Positions 61,879 to 64,000 of a DNA stretch of 64,000 bases are shown in pieces (position 1 is the stretch's first letter; every line of letters starts with the position of its first letter). Below the pieces are notes generated by a model. It had not been told where the DNA came from, searched no databases, and was given only the letters and a program-made list of their open reading frames with translations. Made by a program: the position numbers and the translations under genes. This stretch comes from Catalinimonas niigatensis (lineage in GTDB: Bacteria; Bacteroidota; Bacteroidia; Cytophagales; Cyclobacteriaceae), in NCBI RefSeq assembly GCF_030506285.1, contig NZ_CP119422.1, positions 1,116,001 to 1,180,000 on the forward strand. Direction: 5' to 3'.

Positions 61879-64000
61879 TTACTCATTATTTTTAAGTACG
61901 ACCATCGTATCATTGTTTCTTAGCAACATAAGCAGCGACTCTTTTCCTGCTTGTATGGAAAGTATGTCACGTATTTCTCCCCGTATAAACACGCCCGACT
62001 CAGCAGCACTCAAGGGATCAAAATTGCCCTGCCCATCGCCTCTCAGCAGGAGTCCGCGGCTGGCATCGTAGATACCGACCTGAGGCTTGGACCAGTGAAA
62101 ATTGCCTCCCAAAAGGATATCCGGAAGACCATCATGATCAAAATCAGCAATTTCTAAGGCATATACCGGAGCCAGTTGGGCTTCCAGCGGCAGCTCTTTT
62201 TTGACAAAACGCCCATTTTCATTGATAAAACAGGAAGATGCTGTCGTCACTACCGTTCGTCTGATAGATTTGTCTACCTGCTCCTGTCCGAAGATGTCCA
62301 CGATGGTCTGCTCCTTATAATCATGGAACTTCAGGTACTTTTTCTTCAGAGAAGGCAACTGGCTAATCAGTTCAGAACGCATTACCAGTGGATAGGCTTC
62401 TTCACCATGGTAAGCGGTGATAAGCTGTTCCGCTTTTCCATTTCCATCAAAATCGTTTACATAGAGACTCAGCGGCTTTCCTTCGGAAGCTTTAAAACGG
62501 CTATTCAGTCCATGATTACCTGCCACCAGGTCAAGGTCACCATCCTGATCCAGGTCGGCTACGGCTATAGCATTCCAGAATCCTTCAGTATCAGCCAAAC
62601 CTGCCTGATCTGATACGTCGGTAAATTTTCCATGCTCATTTTCAAAAAGACTGACGCCCATCCACTCTCCCACCACCAGCAGGTCAAGGTCCTGGTCATC
62701 ATCATAGTCCAGCCAGCGGGCATCGGTAATCATCCCCAGTTCCAGCAGTTGAGGCGCGATGGCTGAGGTCACTTCCTCAAACTCACCTTTGCCCTTATTT
62801 ATGAGTAGATACCCGTTTACAGGCACTCCATAAAGAAAGGGTTTCGCCCGTACCCCTACAAACAAATCCACATTACCATCCCCATCAAAATCTGCTGCCT
62901 GTACACTGGAAGTATTTTCATACTGGCGCGTAGGAAGTGTTTGCTCAGATGCACTAAAATTTCCCTGGCCATCATTGAGGTACAGGCGATCGCTGAGTGT
63001 AGAAGAACTGGAAGGAAACTCATTGCCCCCACTGCATACATACAGGTCCATGTCTCCATCCTGATCGGCATCCAGAAAAACTGCGTCGGTATCTTCGGCA
63101 CGGCTGTGCAGCTCAAAAGCTTCCTGCGATAGTTTTTTAAACTGATGGTTTTCAATTTGAACGTACAAAGTCGCGGATTGCCCTACCCCTCCACCTACGA
63201 ACATATCCTCTTTTCCGTCCCCGTTTACATCTGCTTTACAAATGACAGAGCCTTCTGCCGAGAGCATGTGAAAAAGCAGCGGGTCGCGATCAAAATCCAC
63301 AAAGCTTGTCTTGGCATGCTGATGGTCAATAGCGTACTTTTGCGTCACTTCCTCAAACAGAGGCAGCGCTTCTTCCACTGTACTTGCCAGCATCACAGGA
63401 CTTCCTGTTTCATCCTCTTCCTGAATCACCGTCAGTATCTGATCTGAGGTTACATTTCTCAGCAGTTGTACTGCCTGATCCGGCCAGCGGATGAGCACGG
63501 AATCTACGGTGTTAATGTCGCCCAATCCAAAATGAAGGCGAGGGTCCACGGAAGACTGGTAGCCACGCATGGGAGCCAGTTCCTGATAAAAGGTTTTTCC
63601 TTCCGTTTTGAGCGTGATCTGTGTGCCCAGCCCAGCAGTATTCATCCCTTTTCCCTCCAGTTTGAACGTCAGAAAATGGTTTTTCTTCTCAGAAGCTTCC
63701 GAATTGTTTCGCAAAATAAAGGGCGGCATATTCACATTGCTGACGACCAGGTCCAGGTCGCCATCATTGTCCAGGTCAGCATAGGCCGAACCATTGGAAA
63801 AACTGGGACAATCCAACCCCCATGCTTCTGCCTGATTCGTAAAAGTCAGGTCTCCATTATTCTGAAAAGCATAGTTAGGAAGCGCCTGCGAGGGAATGCT
63901 ATCAATTATCTGTTTGAGAAACTTACCCTTTTCATCCAGCAGCTTTTGGATGGTCAGCGGATTGGCATAAAAGTTAATATAGTCCAGGTCGGTGAGGTCT
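61879..64000 (-). CDS. CRTAC1-type FG-GAP/VCBS lipoprotein, copy 3, partial
   Basis: The frame is open to the right edge of the window, so the start, the signal peptide and most N-terminal blades are missing. The in-frame TTG at 63816 is not a real start, because coding continues upstream (NYAFQNNGDLTFTNQAEAWG). Seen are the end of the first blade region (NGSAYADLDNDGDLDLVVSN), the ASPIC/UnbV domain (RGYQSSVDPRLHFGLG), and a second set of blades (DFDGDGNVDLFVG, DLDQDGDLDLVAG). It closely resembles copy 2. It is the most upstream visible gene of the operon. The neighbouring gene outside the window is worth checking for a SusC/SusD pair. Confidence 0.88.
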   Translation of the reverse strand, partial: DLTDLDYINFYANPLTIQKLLDEKGKFLKQIIDSIPSQALPNYAFQNNGDLTFTNQAEAWGLDCPSFSNGSAYADLDNDGDLDLVVSNVNMPPFILRNNSEASEKKNHFLTFKLEGKGMNTAGLGTQITLKTEGKTFYQELAPMRGYQSSVDPRLHFGLGDINTVDSVLIRWPDQAVQLLRNVTSDQILTVIQEEDETGSPVMLASTVEEALPLFEEVTQKYAIDHQHAKTSFVDFDRDPLLFHMLSAEGSVICKADVNGDGKEDMFVGGGVGQSATLYVQIENHQFKKLSQEAFELHSRAEDTDAVFLDADQDGDMDLYVCSGGNEFPSSSSTLSDRLYLNDGQGNFSASEQTLPTRQYENTSSVQAADFDGDGNVDLFVGVRAKPFLYGVPVNGYLLINKGKGEFEEVTSAIAPQLLELGMITDARWLDYDDDQDLDLLVVGEWMGVSLFENEHGKFTDVSDQAGLADTEGFWNAIAVADLDQDGDLDLVAGNHGLNSRFKASEGKPLSLYVNDFDGNGKAEQLITAYHGEEAYPLVMRSELISQLPSLKKKYLKFHDYKEQTIVDIFGQEQVDKSIRRTVVTTASSCFINENGRFVKKELPLEAQLAPVYALEIADFDHDGLPDILLGGNFHWSKPQVGIYDASRGLLLRGDGQGNFDPLSAAESGVFIRGEIRDILSIQAGKESLLMLLRNNDTMVVLKNNE

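Overview
The window reads as a chromosomal segment of a Bacteroidota bacterium, most likely a Cytophagales-type marine or polysaccharide-degrading lineage. The evidence is gene content: Bacteroidota-style asnS, rpoN and ftsY, an rpmB-rpmG-DUF4295 ribosomal operon, FG-GAP/CRTAC1 lipoproteins beside a GH127 glycosidase, lipoboxes, few Shine-Dalgarno sites, and occasional TAnnTTTG -7 promoter boxes. No rRNA, tRNA, CRISPR array or intact insertion sequence was seen.

Region 1 (1-9.1 kb) is mostly housekeeping: an FKBP isomerase cut by the window edge, a RecD-like helicase, asnS, rpoN with a PAP2-like membrane protein, ftsY, DUF4295-rpmG-rpmB, and ornithine aminotransferase. Region 2 (9.2-22.4 kb) is looser and more AT-rich. 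It holds a CrtA-like monooxygenase, an osmoprotectant permease whose fused binding domain is circularly permuted, an unknown membrane protein, a 50-residue lipoprotein in a large AT-rich gap, an M16 protease, a NYN remnant and a five-PAS hybrid histidine kinase.

Region 3 (21.6-31.5 kb) is a stress-type module. A divergent XRE/S24-like regulator faces YbjN-like, PspA/IM30, YqiJ-like OB-fold membrane protein, YqiK-like flotillin and a 1,600-residue DUF3686 AAA ATPase. The likely job is membrane or envelope maintenance powered by the ATPase.

Region 4 (31.7-38.8 kb) is a compact biosynthetic cluster: CDP-alcohol phosphotransferase converging on a minus-strand operon of MATE exporter, GTP cyclohydrolase II, RibD-type reductase, zinc-less MDR dehydrogenase, divergent PTPS-like protein, glycosyltransferase and methyltransferase. 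I cannot name a characterised product. It is the best candidate for an undescribed pathway, probably a GTP-derived pyrimidine or pterin compound that is glycosylated, methylated or coupled to a CDP-activated alcohol.

Region 5 (38.9-52.3 kb) is mixed: ribokinase, small membrane proteins, PIG-L deacetylase, a solitary nuoK, MarR regulator, DUF1801, ICMT-like methyltransferase, a HepT-MntA toxin-antitoxin pair among dispersed palindromic repeats, Nif3-like protein, DegT aminotransferase, pfkA, LemA-like protein and a flavin disulfide reductase. Region 6 (52.4-64 kb) is a minus-strand glycan-related operon: GH127, three large CRTAC1-type lipoproteins (the last runs off the window) and a 199-residue lipoprotein of unknown function.
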